Shown here: one piece after another, positions 41,264 through 53,879 of the stretch
Layout of the letters: each line of letters opens with the position of its first letter
How positions within the stretch are numbered: position 1 is the first letter of the stretch
Assembly (NCBI RefSeq): GCF_949987515.2
Contig: NC_082694.2
Location: 62,494,080 to 62,558,079, forward strand
DNA from: Delphinus delphis
Taxonomy: Eukaryota > Chordata > Mammalia > Artiodactyla > Delphinidae
Direction of reading: 5' to 3'
DNA: 64,000 bases
Translations under genes and position numbers: made by a program
Notes under the pieces: model-generated
Database searches by the model: none
What the model saw: the letters and a program-made list of their open reading frames with translations, nothing else
What the model was told of the DNA's origin: nothing

Positions 41264-44200
41264 ATGGGAATAGGAACATACATATTGATAATTACCTTAA
41301 ATGTAAATGGACTAAATGCTCCCACCAAAACACACAGATTAGCTGAATGGATACAAAAACAAGACCCTTATATATGCTGTCTACAAGAGACCCACTTCAG
41401 ACCTAGAGACACATACAGACTGAAAGTAAGGGGATGGAAAAAGATATTCCATGCAAATGGAAACCAAAAGAAAGCTGGAGTAGCAATTCTCATATCAGAC
41501 AAAATAGACTTTAAAATAAGGACTATTAAAAGAGACAAAGAAGGACACTACATAATGATCAAGGGATCGATCCAAGAAGAAGATATAACAATTGTAAATA
41601 TTTATGCACCCAACATAGGAGCACCTCAATACATAAGGCAAATACTAACAGCCATAGAAGGGGAAATCGACAGTAACAGATTCATAGTAGGGGACTTAAA
41701 CACCCCACTTTCACCCATGGACAGATCATCCAAAATGAAAATAAGGAAACACAAGCTTTAAACGATACATTAAACAAGATGGACTTAATTGATATTTAGA
41801 GGACACTCCATCCAAAAACAACAGAATACACATTTTTCTCAAGTGCTCATGGAACATTCTCCAGGATAGATCACATCTTGTGTCACAAATCAAGCCTTGG
41901 TAAATTTAAGAAAATGGAAATTGTATCAAGTATCTTTTCTGACCACAACGCCATGAGACTAGATATCAATTACAGGAAAGATCTGTGAAAAATACAAACA
42001 CATGGAGGCTAAACAATACACTACTTAATAATGAAGTGATCACTGAAGAAATCAAAGAGAAAATCAAAAAATACCTAGAAACAAATGACAATGGAGACAC
42101 AACGACCCAAAACCTATGGGATGCAGCAAAAGCAGTTCTAAGGGAGAAGTTTATAGCAATACAAGCCCACCTTAAGAAGCAGGAAACATCTCGAATAAAC
42201 AACCTAACCTTGCACCTCAAGCAATTAGAGAAAGAAGAACAAAAAAAACCCAAAGCTAGCAGAAGGAAAGAAATCATAAAAATCAGATCAGAAATAAATG
42301 AAAAAGAAATGAAGGAAACAATAGCAAAGATCAATAAAACTAAAAGCTGGTTCTTTGACAAAATAAACAAAATAGATAAACCACTAGCCAGACTCATCAA
42401 GAAAAAAAGGGAGAAGACTCAAATCAATAGAATTAGAAATGAAAAAGGAGAGGTAAGAACTGACACTGCAGAAATAAAAGAGATCATGAGAGATTACTAC
42501 AAGCAACTCTATGCCAATAAAATGGACAATCTGGAAGAAATGGACAAATTCTTAGAAATGCACAACCTGCCAAGACTGAATCAGGAAGAAACAGAAAATA
42601 TGAACAGACCAATCACTAGCACTGAAATTGAAACTGTGATTAAAAATCTTCCAACAAACAAAAGCCCAGGACCAGATGGCTTCACAGGCGAATTCTATCA
42701 AACATTTAGAGAAGAGCTAACACCTATCCTTCTCTTCCAAAATATAGCAGAGGGAGGAACACTCCCAAACTCCTTCTACGAGGCCACCATCACCTTGATA
42801 CCAAAACCAGACAAGGATGTCACAAAGAAAGAAAACTACAGGCCAATATCACTGATGAACATACATGCAAAAATCCTCAACAAAATACTAGCAAACAGAA
42901 TCCAACAGCACATTAAAAGGATCATACACCATGATCAAGTGGGGTTTATTCCAGGAATGCAAGGATTCTTCAATATACGCAAATCTATCAATGTGATAAA
43001 CCATATTAACAAATTGAAGGAGAAAAACCATATGATCATCTCAATAGATGCAGAGAAAGCTTTTGACAAAATTCAACACCCATTTATGATAAAAACCCTG
43101 CAGAAAATAGGCATAGAGGGAACTTCCTCAACATAATAAAGGCCATATATGACAAGCCCACAGCAAACATCATCCTCAATGGTGAAAAACTGAAAGCATT
43201 TCCACTAAGATCAGGAACAAGACAAGGGTGCCCACTCTCACCACTCTTATTCAACATAGTTTTGGAAGTTTTAGCCACAGCAATCAGAGAAGAAAAGGAA
43301 ATAAAAGGAATCCAAATCGGAAAAGAAGAAGTAAAGTTGTCACTGTTTGCAGATGACATGATCCTATACATAGAGAATCCTAAAGATGCTACCAGAAAAC
43401 TACTAGAGCTAATCAATGAATTTGGTAAAGTGGCAGGATACAAAATTAATGCACAGAAATCTCTGGCATTCCTATATACTAGAGATGAAAAATCTGAAAG
43501 TGAAATCAAGAAAACACTCCCATTTACCATTGCAACAAAAAGAATAAAATATCTAGGAATAAACCTACCTAAGGAGATAAAAGACCTGTATGCAGAAAAT
43601 TATAAGACACTGATGAAAGCAATTAAAGATGATACAAATAGATGGAGAGATATACCATGTTCTTGGATTGGAAGAATCAACATTGTGAAAATGACTCTAC
43701 TACCCAAAGCAATCTATACATTCAATGCAATCCCTATCAAACTACCACTGGCATTTTTCACAGAACTAGAACAAAAAATTTTGCAATTTGTATGGAAACA
43801 CAAAAGACCCTGAATAGCCAAAGCAATCTTGAGAACGAAAAAAGGAACCGGAGGAATCAGGCTCCCTGACTTCAGACTATATTACAAAGCTACAGTTATC
43901 AAGACGGTATGGTACTGGCAGAAAAACAGAAAGATCAATGGAACAGGATAGAAAGCCCAGAGATAAACCCACGCACATATGGACACCTTATCTTTGATAA
44001 AAGTGGCAGGAATACTTAGTGGAGAAAGGACAGCCTCTTCAATAAGTGGTGCTGGGAAAACTGGACAGGTACATGTAAAAGTATGAGATTAGATCACTCC
44101 CTAACACCATATACAAAAATAAGCTCAAAATGGATTCAAGACCTAAATGTAAGGGCAGAAACTATCAAACTCTTAGAGGAAAACATAGGCAGAACACTCT

Positions 44201-45056
44201 ATGACATAAATCACAGCAAGATCCTTTCTGACCCACCTCCTAGAGTAATGGAAATAAAAACAAAAATAAACAAATGGGACCTAATGAAACTTCAAAGCTT
44301 TTGCACAGCAACGGAAACCATAAACAAGACCAAAAGACAACCCTCAGAATGGGAGAAAATATTTGCAAATGAAGCAACCGACAAAGGATTAATCTCCAAA
44401 ATTTACAAGTGGCTCATGCAGCTCAGTAACAAAAAAACAAGCAACCCAATCCAAAAATGGGCCGACGACCTAAATACAAAGAAGATATACAGACTGCCAA
44501 CAAACACATGGAAGAATGCTCAACATCATTAATCATTAGGGAAATGCAAATCAAAACTACAATGAGATATCATCTCACACCAGTCAGAATGGCCATCATC
44601 AAAAAATCTACAGACAATAAATGCTGGAGAGGGTGTGGAGAAAAGGGAACCCTCTTGCACTGCTGGTGGGAATATGAATTGGTTCAGCCATTGTGGAGAA
44701 CAGTATGGAGGTTCCTTAAAAAACTACAAATAGAACTACCATATGACCCAGCAATCCCACTACTGGGCATATACCCTGAGAAAACCACAATTCAAAAAGA
44801 GTCATGTACCAAAATGTTCATTGCAGCTCTATTTACAATAGCCCGGAGATGGAAACAACCTAAGTGCCCATCATCGGATGAATGGATAAAGAAGATGTGG
44901 CACATATATACAATGGAATATTACTCAGCCATAAAAAGAAACGAAATTGAGCTATTTGTAATGAGGTGGTTAGACCTAGAGTCTGTCATACAGAGTGAAG
45001 TAAGTCAGAAAGAAAAAGACAAATACCGTATGCTAACACATATATATGGAATTTAA
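41264..45056 (+). pseudogene. L1 ORF2: L1-C ORF2, frameshifted but largely open
   Basis: Endonuclease: 41264-41761, with 'LNVNGLNAP', 'QETHF' and 'VGDLNTPLS'. A 4-base loss compared with L1-B near 41745 ends this frame. The linker and first RT half are open at 41985-43136 ('[11 protein letters not shown]', '[20 protein letters not shown]'). It lacks two codons compared with L1-B near 42735, and one base is lost near 43124. The second RT half is open at 43262-43813 with intact FADD (43346-43357) and stops at 43813. C-terminal pieces lie at 44083-44532 and 44457-45056. In the cysteine motif the final Cys is Tyr (44673-44675). Confidence 0.93.
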
Positions 45057-45424
45057 GAAAAAACAATGTCATGAAGAACCTAGGGGTAAGGCAGGAATAA
45101 AGACGCAGACCTCCTACATAACGTACTTGAGGTTATGGGGAGGGGGAAGGGTGAGCTGTGACAGGGCGAGAGAGAGTCATGGACATATACACACTAACAA
45201 ACGTAGTAAGGTAGATAGCTAGTGGGAAGCAGCTGCATGGCACAGGGATATTGGCTCGGTGCTTTGTGACAGCCTGGAGGGGTGGGATTGGGAGGGAGGG
45301 AGACGCAAGAGGGAAGACATATGAGAACATATGTTTATGTATGACTCATTCACTTTGTTATAAAGCAGAAACTAACACACCATTGTAAAGCAATTATACC
45401 CCGATAAAGATGTTAAAAAAAAAA
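45057..45424 (+). other. L1-C 3'UTR with G-rich tract
   Basis: Same layout as the other copies: 'catgaagaacctaggggtaa', a G-rich block with GGG runs at 45277-45301, 'caccattgtaaagcaattat' and an A-run. The hexamer before 'gatgttaaaa' is GATAAA (AATAAA in L1-B, L1-D and L1-F). Confidence 0.85.
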
Positions 45425-45435
45425 AAGACATTTAC

Positions 45436-45920
45436 CTCAACAGAATAAAAGCCAGATATGAAAAGCCCACAGCTAACATAATATTCAACAATAAAAAAAC
45501 TGAAAGCTTCTTCTCTAAGATCAGGAACAAGAGGAGGATGCCCATTCTTATCACTTATATTCAACGTAGTACTGGAAGTCCTAGCCAGACCAATTAGGCA
45601 GAAAATGAAATAAAATGCATCTAAATTGGAAAGGGATAAGTAAAATTTGCATATGACATGGTTTTGCATGTAGAAAACCCTAAAGACTCCACAAAAAATC
45701 TGTTAGAACTAATAAACAAATTCAGTAATGTTGCAGGATAAAAATCAGCATACAAAATCTATTGTGCGTAGTTTCCGTTATTTAGTTATTAAGATGAATA
45801 AGTTCTATATATCTGCTGTACAACATTGTGCCTATAGTTAACAATACTGTATTGTACACTTAAAATTTTGTCAAGAGCATAATTTTCATATTGAGCTTTC
45901 TTACCATAATAAAGAATTTT
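45436..45920 (+). mobile_element. L1 ORF2: continuation of the older L1, right of L1-C
   Basis: Resumes the older RT sequence: 'cctcaacagaataaaagcca', 'agatcaggaacaagaggag', 'atgcccattcttatcactta' and 'aaattcagtaatgttgcag'. From about 45770 it becomes an L1M-type 3'UTR ('aagatgaataagttctata', 'gcctatagttaacaatactg', 'attgtacacttaaaatttt'). The FADD region is degraded. The jump from mid-RT to 3'UTR indicates an internal deletion or two joined fragments. Confidence 0.75.
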
Positions 45921-45939
45921 TTAAAATCCTACCCTTCAA

Positions 45940-46870
45940 AAGATATTGTTAAGAAAATGAAAAGACAATCTACATATTTGAATAAAACATAGGTAAAACA
46001 CAATCTGGTAAAAAACTTATATTCAGATTATTAAAAAACCAAACTACATACTATAAATTTGGAAAATATATGAATAGACACTTCACCAAAGTGAATATAT
46101 GAATATTCATGAAAGATGTTGAACATGATTATTCATTAGAAAATGCAAATTAAAATTACGAGTCACCATTTTACATATATTTGAATGGCTAGAATTAAAA
46201 ATCAAAACCAAAACCAAAAATAATGAAATTACAAACTCCTGGGGAGTACATATTACAGAATCGAATGCTTATATTTGCTGGTGGGAATGTGATATCCTTT
46301 AGGAACTTTGGATTGGCAGTTTCTTATAAAGTGAAACATAGACTTATCATACTAACCAGCAAACTTACTACTAGTTTTCTGCCCCAAAGCAAAGAAAATT
46401 GCTACTTATCTTTCTACAGCAGCTTTTTTCATAATCTCCCTAAACTGGAAACAAAGTAAATATTTTTTCAACTGGTCAAGGTAAAAATAAACTGTGGTAT
46501 ATCAAAGAACAGAAAAGTATTGAAGAGTGAGAAAACAACTATTCATATACACAGTGCTGTGTGAATGAATCACAAATGCATTATGCAAATCAAATGAAGC
46601 CATACTCATACTATATGCTAAATACTTTTCACTGTGTGATTCCACTTATGTCACATTCTGGAAAAGCCAAGACATTTTAAACAGAAGACAGCTCAGTGTT
46701 TGCTAAGGAGCTGGAACTGGTAAAAGGGTTGAAAGTAAGTTGGGAGATTTAGAACTTCTTGTTATCTTGATCATGGCAGTTGTTAAAAAAAACTATGTAT
46801 TTCTCATAAGTCATATATCAATACACAAAACATGTGAATTTTGCTTTATGTAAATTCAGCCTTAGTAAAT
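45940..46870 (+). repeat. ancient L1 3' part
   Basis: Decayed ORF2 C-terminus: 'gaatagacacttcaccaaa', 'aaaatgcaaattaaaattac', 'tttgctggtgggaatgtgat'. A 3' region follows with 'gtgtgattccacttatgtca' and 'catgtgaattttgctttatg'. The 78-codon frame at 46223-46459 is a remnant of ORF2. Diverged. Confidence 0.6.
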
Positions 46871-47558
46871 CTGACTTGGAAAAAATTGCCAAAATTTATT
46901 AGTGACATTTATTCTTAGTGTACATAAGTTGTACTAATGCATTTTTCATAACAGGATATTCTTAAACCTTATATTTTATGTATCTTGTCAAAAAATAGAA
47001 TCCCATTGTTTTTAGTTGTTTATATTTGACACTGAAAATAAAAGCTTAGAAAATTACAGTGATTTTATACTCAAGTTAAATTCTCAATAGAATTATTGGA
47101 ATTATTAATATAATACTATTTTTGCAGTCAGGGTGTTACTCAGCAATGAACATATGAATTTGACTTAAAATCAACTTAGTTTCTTATTTCAATGCTGCCA
47201 CAGTATGGATAAAACTCAGTAGTAGTATCGTGACATTTAATTATGTCCATGTATTGAAAGCACTTGTCACACTGTCGGCACTTTTTAGGTACTCAGTAAC
47301 AATTAAATCTTCTCTACTGTAAATGAGGCAAATGAAGATGTTTCAGTAATTTAGTCCCAGGTACCAGCCAGTAGTTACTGAATGAGGATTCTAAACTCGG
47401 GTTTCTGACACTATATCCATGATGTGTACACATACGATACTTCCCCTAACTCCTTAATATAGGAGTTCATCTTGATGCCTCGTTGAAATATGGTGCCTTA
47501 GAGGAAACAGACTGTGAGACACATCTTCATGAAAGGTGACTAAATAAATAATCATTGA
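46871..47558. other. unique sequence with MIR scraps
   Basis: 47245-47305 resembles a plus-strand MIR/L2 3' end ('cttgtcacactgtcggcac', 'taggtactcagtaacaat'). 47315-47430 resembles a minus-strand MIR ('taaatgaggcaaatgaaga', 'attctaaactcgggtttct'). No gene seen. Confidence 0.45.
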
Positions 47559-49527
47559 GGAGGAGGATCTTCAAGATGGCAGAGGGTTGAGACGTGGAGA
47601 TCACCTTCCTCCCCACAAATTCATAAAAAATACATCTACATGTGTAACAACTCCTATAGAACACCCACTGAACACTGGGAGAAGACCTCAGGCTTCCCAA
47701 AAGGAAACTCCCCACGTACCTGGGTAGGGCAAGAGAAAAAAGAAAAAAAGAGAGACAAAAGAATAGGAACGGGACCTGTACCTCTGGGAGGGAGCTGTGA
47801 AGGAGGAAAGGTTTCCACACTCTAGGAAGCCCCCTTCACTGGTGGAGCCGGGCAGTGGCAGGGGGGAACTTCGGAGCCACAGAGGAGAGCGCAGCAACAG
47901 GGGTGCAGAGGGCAAAGTGGAGAGATTCCCACACAGAAGATTGGTGCTGACCAGCACTCACCAGCTCAAGAGGCTTGTCTGCTCACCCGCTGGGGCAGGC
48001 GGGGCTGGGAGCTGAGGCTCGGGCTTCAGAGGGCGGGTCCCAGGGAGAAGACTGGGGTTGGCTGCGTGAACACAGCCTGAAGGGGGCTAGTGTGCCACAG
48101 CTAGCTGGGAGGGAGCCTGGGAAAAGGTCTGGATCTGCTGAAGAGGCAAGAGACCATTGTTTTGGGTTGTGCGAGGAGAGGGGATTCCTTCCCTGTCTGC
48201 CCACAGAAGGCAGAAAACAGCCTAAATGAGCTCCAGAGACGGGCGCAAGCTGTGGCTATCAGCATGGACAACAGAGACAGGCATGAAACACTAAGGCTGC
48301 TGCTGCAGCCACCAAGAAGCCTGTGTGCAAGCAGAGGTCACTATCCACACCTCCCCTCCAGGGAGCCTGTGCAGCCCGCCACTGCCAGGGTCCCATGATC
48401 CAGGGACGACTTCCCCAGGAGAACGCATGGCGTGCCTCAGGCTGGTGCAACGTCATGCCAGCCTCTGCCTCCTCAGTCGCGCCCCACATTCTGTACCCCT
48501 CCCTCTCCCTGGCCTGAGTGAGCCAGAGCGCCCTAATCAGCCACTCCTTTAACCTCCTCCTGTCTGGCCTAAGAACAGATGCCAGAGGGCAACGTACATG
48601 CAGAGGCGGGGCCAAATCCAAAGCTGAACCCCAGGAACTGTGTGAACAAAGAAGACAAAGGGAAATTTCTCCATGCAGCCTCAGGAGCAGCAGATTGAAT
48701 CCCCACAATCAACTTGATATACCCTGCATCTGCAGAATACCTGAATAGACAACAAATCATCCCAAAATTGAGTCAGTGGACTTTGGGAGCAACTATAGGC
48801 TAGGCGTTTGCTGTATGTGACTGACTAGTTTCCAATTTATATGTTTACCTTAGTTTAGTTTTTAGTGCTTGTTATTATTTGTGGATTTGTTTATTGGTAT
48901 GGCTGCTCTCTTCTCTTTTTTTAAAAACACTTATTTTAATAATTAAAATTTTTTATATTTTAATAACTTTATTTTATTTTATTTATTTTCCTTTCATTCT
49001 TTTTATTCCCTCCCTTTTCTTCTGAGCCGTGTGGCTGACAGAGTCTTGGTGCTCCGGCCAGGTGTCACACCTGAGCATCACCTGAACTCGGAGAGCCCAG
49101 TTCAGGACATTGGTCCACCAGAGACCTCCCAGCCCTACGTAATATCAATCGGCAAGAGCTCTCCCAGAGATCTCCATCTCAATGATAAGACCCAGCTCCA
49201 CTCAACAACCAGCAAGCTCCAGTGCTGGACACCCCATGCCAAACAACAACAAGACAGGAACACAACCCCACCCATTAGCAGAGAGGCTGCCTAAAATCAT
49301 ACTAAGTTCACAGACACCCCAAAACACACCACCAGACGTGGCCCTGCCCACCAAAAAGACAAGATCCGGCCCCACCCACCAGAACACAGGCACTAGTCCC
49401 CTCCACCAGGAGTCTACACAAGCCACTGAACCAACATTACCCCCTGGGGGCAGACACCAAAAAGAGCGGGGAACTATGAACCAGCAGCCTACAAAAACGA
49501 GACCCCAAACACAGTAAGTTAAGCAAA
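47559..49527 (+). promoter_or_regulatory. L1-D 5'UTR
   Basis: Aligns by eye with L1-C through the first half ('cccacgtacctgggtagggc', 'ctcaccagctcaagaggctt') and with L1-B through the second half ('ccctgcatctgcagaatac', 'ccagagacctcccagcccta'). Many CpGs of L1-C are TpG or CpA here. The sense and antisense frames in this block (47527-48760) are short and not conserved in register with L1-C. Confidence 0.75.
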
Positions 49528-50413
49528 ATGAGAAGACAGAGAGGTACGTGGCAGAAGAAGGAGCAAGGTAAAAACCCACCAGACCAAACAAATGAAGAGA
49601 AATAAGTAGTCTACTTGAAAAAGATTTCAGAGTGATGATAGTAAAGATGATCCAAAATCTTGGAAATAGAATGGAGAAAATAAAAGAAACATTTAACAAG
49701 GACCTAGAAGAACTAAAGAACAAACAAAAAATGGTGAACAACACAATAAATGAAATTAAAAATTCTCTAGAAGGAATCAATAGAATAACGGAGGCAGTAG
49801 AATGGATAATTGACCTGGAAGATAAAATAGTGGAAGTAACTACTGCAGAGCAGAATAAAGAAAAAAGAATGAAAAGAATTGAGGTCAGTCTCAGAGACAT
49901 CTGGGACAACATTAAACACACCAACATTCAAATTATAGGGGTCCCAGAAGAAGAAGAGAAAAAGAAATGGACTGAGAAAATATTTGAAGAGATTGTAACT
50001 GAAAACTTCCTTAACATGGGAAAGGAAATAGTCAATCAAGTCCAGGAAGTGCAGAGAGTTCCATACAAGATAAATCCAAGGACATTTATCCAAGACACAT
50101 ATTAATCAAACTATCAAAAATTAAATAGAGATAAAACATTACAAGCAGCAAGGGAAAAGCAACAAATAACATACAAGGGAATCCCCATAAGTTTAACAGC
50201 TGATCTCTCAGCAGAAACCCTACAAGCCAGAAGGGAGTGGCAGGAGATATTTAAAGTGATGAAAGGGAACAACCTACAACCAAGGTTACTTTACCCAGAA
50301 AGGATCTCATTTGGCTTCAGTGGAGAAATTAAAACCTTTACAGACAAGCAAAAGCTAAGAGAATTTAGGACCACCAACCAGCTTTACAACAAATGCTACC
50401 AGAACTTCTCTAG
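49528..50413 (+). pseudogene. L1 ORF1: L1-D ORF1, inactivated
   Basis: The ATG at 49528 reaches a stop after about 25 codons because a G is missing in 'gaagagaaataag' (L1-C has 'gaagaggaaataa'). The frame 49632-50105 holds the coiled coil ('NLGNRMEKIKETFNKDLEEL') and RRM ('IIGVPEEEEKKKWTEKIFEE'). A change around 50085-50092, where L1-C reads 'aggagaaatacgcc', shifts the frame. 50256-50477 holds the C-terminal domain and runs through the old stop position. Confidence 0.88.
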
Positions 50414-50470
50414 GCAGAAAGCACAAGAAAAGGAAAAGACCTACAATGACAAGCCAAAACAATTAAGAAA

Positions 50471-52536
50471 ATGGTAATAGGAAGATACATATTGATAATT
50501 ACCTTAAATGTGAATAGATTAAATGCTCCAACCAAAAGACATAGACTGGCTGAATGGATACAAAAAGAAGACCCATATATATGCTGTCTGCAAGAGACCC
50601 ACTTCAGGCCTAGGGACACATACAGACTGAAAGTGAGGGGATAGAAAAAATATACCATGCAAATGGAAATCAAAAGAAAGCTGGAGCAGCAATTCTCATA
50701 CAGACAAAATAGACTTTAAAATAAAGACTATTACAAGAGGCAAAGAAGTACACTACATCATGATCAAGGGATCAATCCAAGAAGAAGATATAACAATTGT
50801 AAATATTTATGCAGCGAACGTAGGAGCACCTCAACACATAAGGCAAATGCTAACAGCCATAAAAGGGGAAATTGACATTAACACAATAGTAGTAGGGGAC
50901 TTTAATACCACACTTTCACCAATGGACAGATCAACCAAAATGAAAATAAAAAAGGAAACATAAGCTTTAAATGACACATTAAACAAGATGGACTTAATTG
51001 ATATTTATAGGACATTCCATCCAAAACCAACAAAATACACTTTCTTCTCAAGTGCTCATGGAACATTCTCCAGGATAGATCATATCTTGGGGCACTAATC
51101 AAGCCTTGGCAAATTTAAGATAATTGAAATTGTATCAAGTATCTTCTGACAACAACACTAAGAGACTAGATTTCAATTACAGGGAAAAAAATGTAAAAAA
51201 TACAAATACATGGAGGCTAAACAATACACTAGTGAATAACCAAGAGATCACCGAAGAATTCAAAGAGGAAATCAAAAAACACATAGAAACAAATGACAGT
51301 GGAAACACGATGGCCCAAAACCTATGAGATGCAGCAAACTCCCTGACTTCAGACTATACTACAAAGCTACAGTAATCATGACAGTTTGGTACTGGTACAA
51401 AAACAGAAATATAGATTAATGGAACAGGATAGAAATAACTCAGAGATAAACCCATGCACGTATGGTCACCTTATCTTTGATAAAGAAGGCGAGAATATAC
51501 AATGGAGAAAAGACAGCCTCTTGAATAAGTGGTGCTGGGGAAACTGGACAGCTACATGTAAAAGAATGAAATTAGAACATTCCCTAACACCATACACAGA
51601 AATGAACTCAAATGGATTAAAGACCTAAATGTAAGACCAGACACTATAAAACTCTTAGAGGAAAAGCTAGGCAGAACACTCTATGACATAAATCACAGCA
51701 AGATCCTTTCTGACCCACTTCCTAGAGAAATGAAAGTAAAACCAAAAATAAACAAATGGGACCTAATGAAACTTAAAAGCTTTTGCACAGCAAAGAAAAC
51801 CATAAACAAAATGAAAAGACAACACTCAGAATGGGAGAAAATATTTGCAAACGAAGCAACTGACAAAGGATTAATCTCCAAAATAGACAAGCAGCTCATG
51901 CAGCTCAATATGAAAAAAAACAAACAATGCAATCCAAAATGGGAAGAAGACCTAAATAGACATTTCTCCAAAGAACATATACAGATTGCCAACAAACACA
52001 TGAAAGGATTCTCAACATCACTAATCAGTAGAGAAATGCAAATCAAAACTACAATGCTGTATCACCTAACACCGGTCAGAATGGCCATCATCAAAAAATC
52101 TACAAAAAATAAATGCTGGAGAGGGTGTGGAGAAAAACATACCCTCTTGCACTGTTGGTGGGAATGTAAATTGATACAGCCACTATGGAGAACAGTTTGG
52201 AGGTTCCTTAAAAAACTAAAAATAGAACTACCATATGACCCAGCCATCCCAGTACTGGGCATATACCCCGAGAAAACCATAATTCAAAAAGAATGTTCAT
52301 TGCAGCACTATTTACAATAGCTAGGACATGGAAGTAACCTAAGTGTCCATCGACAGGTGAATGGATAAAGCAAATGTGGCACATATATACAATGGAATAT
52401 TAGTCAGCCATAAAACGGAATGAAATTGAGTTATTTGTAGTGAGGTGGATAGACCTAGAGTCTGTCATACAGAGTGAATTAAGTCAGAAAGACAAAAAAC
52501 AAATACCGTATGCTAACACATATATATGGAATATAA
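50471..52536 (+). pseudogene. L1 ORF2: L1-D ORF2 lacking most of the reverse transcriptase
   Basis: The start at 50471 opens the endonuclease with the Gly of 'NVNGLNAP' changed to Arg and reaches TAG at 50642-50644, where a Trp codon is expected. Endonuclease text continues at 50760-50963 and 51124-51327. At 51338/51339 the sequence jumps from the linker ('gatgcagcaaa') to the region after RT ('ctccctgacttcag'), so FADD and the RT fingers and palm are absent. The C-terminal part (51730-52320) is open and its C-x3-C-x7-H-x4-C motif is intact. Confidence 0.92.
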
Positions 52537-52909
52537 AAAAAAAAAAGGTTCTGATGAACCTAGGTGCAGGACGGGAATAAAGACACAGACATAGAGAATG
52601 GACCTGAGGATACGGGGAGGGGGAAGAGTAAGATGGGACGAAGTGAGAGAGTGGCATTGACATATATACACTACCAAATATAAAATAGATAGCTAGTGGG
52701 AAGCAGCCGCATAGCTTAGGGAGACCAACTCAGTGCTTTGTGACCACCTAGACGGGTGGGATAGGGAAGGTGGGAGGAAAACACAAGAGGGAGGGGATAT
52801 GGGGATATATATATACGTATAGCTGATTCACTTTGTTGTACAGCAGAAAGTAACACAACAATGTAAAGCAATTATGCTCCAATAAAGATTTTTTAAAAAA
52901 AGAAAATCA
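52537..52909 (+). other. L1-D 3'UTR
   Basis: Contains 'ctgatgaacctaggtgcagg', a G-rich segment at 52754-52777, AATAAA at 52881-52886 and an A-rich end. The G-run order is partly decayed. Confidence 0.8.
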
Positions 52910-52964
52910 ACTTGTTTACATGTTGGAGCAGACCAGCATAATTAAAGAGGAAAATGATGGCCTG

Positions 52965-52965
52965 A

Positions 52966-53004
<39 letters not shown>
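52965..53004. repeat. (ATAA)n microsatellite
   Basis: About ten uninterrupted tetranucleotide units of the ATAA/AAAT type, just 3' of L1-D. Confidence 0.95.
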
Positions 53005-53006
<2 letters not shown>

Positions 53007-53879
53007 GCTTTAATATAGAAAAATTAGAATGAATAATATTAGAAGAAAACCATTAGATTTTTAAAAATATTTCTTTCATTTCATTGTGACATGAATAAGA
53101 CTAGGTTACCTATTTCTCAAGGTATTTTTGTTTTGTGTAGTCCACTGTATAAAACGAAATGACTATTTATTTAGAAACTTTTTTCTAGCACTTCTTCTAT
53201 AATATAATTCACGTAAATAATAAGATACCAACAACATCATAAGATTTGAACATCTAAGTATTTTACTGGGGCAGAAAGGACATCATTAAAATTTTCTTAA
53301 ATGTTTTGTTTTATGAGGCTTAACAAAATAACTAATATAAATATAGTTCTCTATAGTTCACAAAGTAATTTTCAAATTATGAGAAATTAACCTTATGTAA
53401 TATCGGTCAACTGACTCCATAAACTAAATTATAATTAGTGTTATTATTACTATTTCTTATACTTAGTTGAAAAATGTAAGATATATTAAACAATCTACTC
53501 AAAGCACTGAAATCATAGCTCCTCAGGAAATGGGGCTCTGGAAGAATTGCCCTGTCTATGTAGATGGCTAGAAAACTTCACTCTCTAGGCCAGGTAGATA
53601 GCAAGAAAGACTGTCTCTTCTCAGGCTTTTAAACATGGAGGAAAAGTGCCTTATGAGAAGTTAAAATTCTAAACCCTTGCTCCTTCATGCATGTGGCATC
53701 CAAATTTTCTCTACCCTAGTGATTGAGTGGTCTTAAACTGAGAAATGATACACTGATATTATACTGGTGAAAACACTAGGTGGTAATTAAACTAAACTTA
53801 CTCTGAGGAAACTTAAACAAACCAGATAATACAGGACTTCTATGGGTGGAAAATTTATGAAAGGAAGTATAACCTATAA
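53005..53879. other. unique AT-rich sequence
   Basis: No gene, RNA or repeat recognised. Confidence 0.5.

Larger units (their letters stand above)
38297..45424 (+). mobile_element. L1-C: full-length L1 with CpG-rich 5'UTR
   Basis: About 7.1 kb, from a G-rich start ('gggggggacc') to an A-run at 45414-45426. The target-site duplication is 'aagaaatttac' (38286-38296) and 'aagacatttac' (45425-45435), 10 of 11. Order: 2-kb 5'UTR, ORF1, ORF2, 3'UTR. Both ORFs carry only a few frameshifts and long frames survive (383 codons at 41985-43136), so this is the best preserved long L1 in the window. The poly(A) signal position reads GATAAA in place of AATAAA. It interrupts an older L1. Confidence 0.96.
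47559..52909 (+). mobile_element. L1-D: both ends complete, internally deleted L1
   Basis: Starts at the G-rich 5' end with the YY1-like 'tcaagatggc' (47571-47580) and ends with AATAAA (52881-52886) and an A-rich tail. The CpG-rich 5'UTR block is present but much decayed to TpG/CpA compared with L1-C. ORF1 and the endonuclease are recognisable. About 1.73 kb of ORF2, compared with L1-C, is missing at 51338/51339. I could not find a convincing target-site duplication. Confidence 0.93.

Noticed and set aside
41985..43136. 383-codon open frame, the longest in the window, as a host gene
   Set aside because: The protein is L1 ORF2 (linker and RT, with SPGPDGF and the FDKIQHP motif), lies inside a flanked L1 and ends by frameshift.
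47535..47560. Target-site duplication for L1-D
   Set aside because: The left flank ('aataatcattga') and right flank ('aaaatcaacttg') share only a few bases, so I do not claim a duplication.
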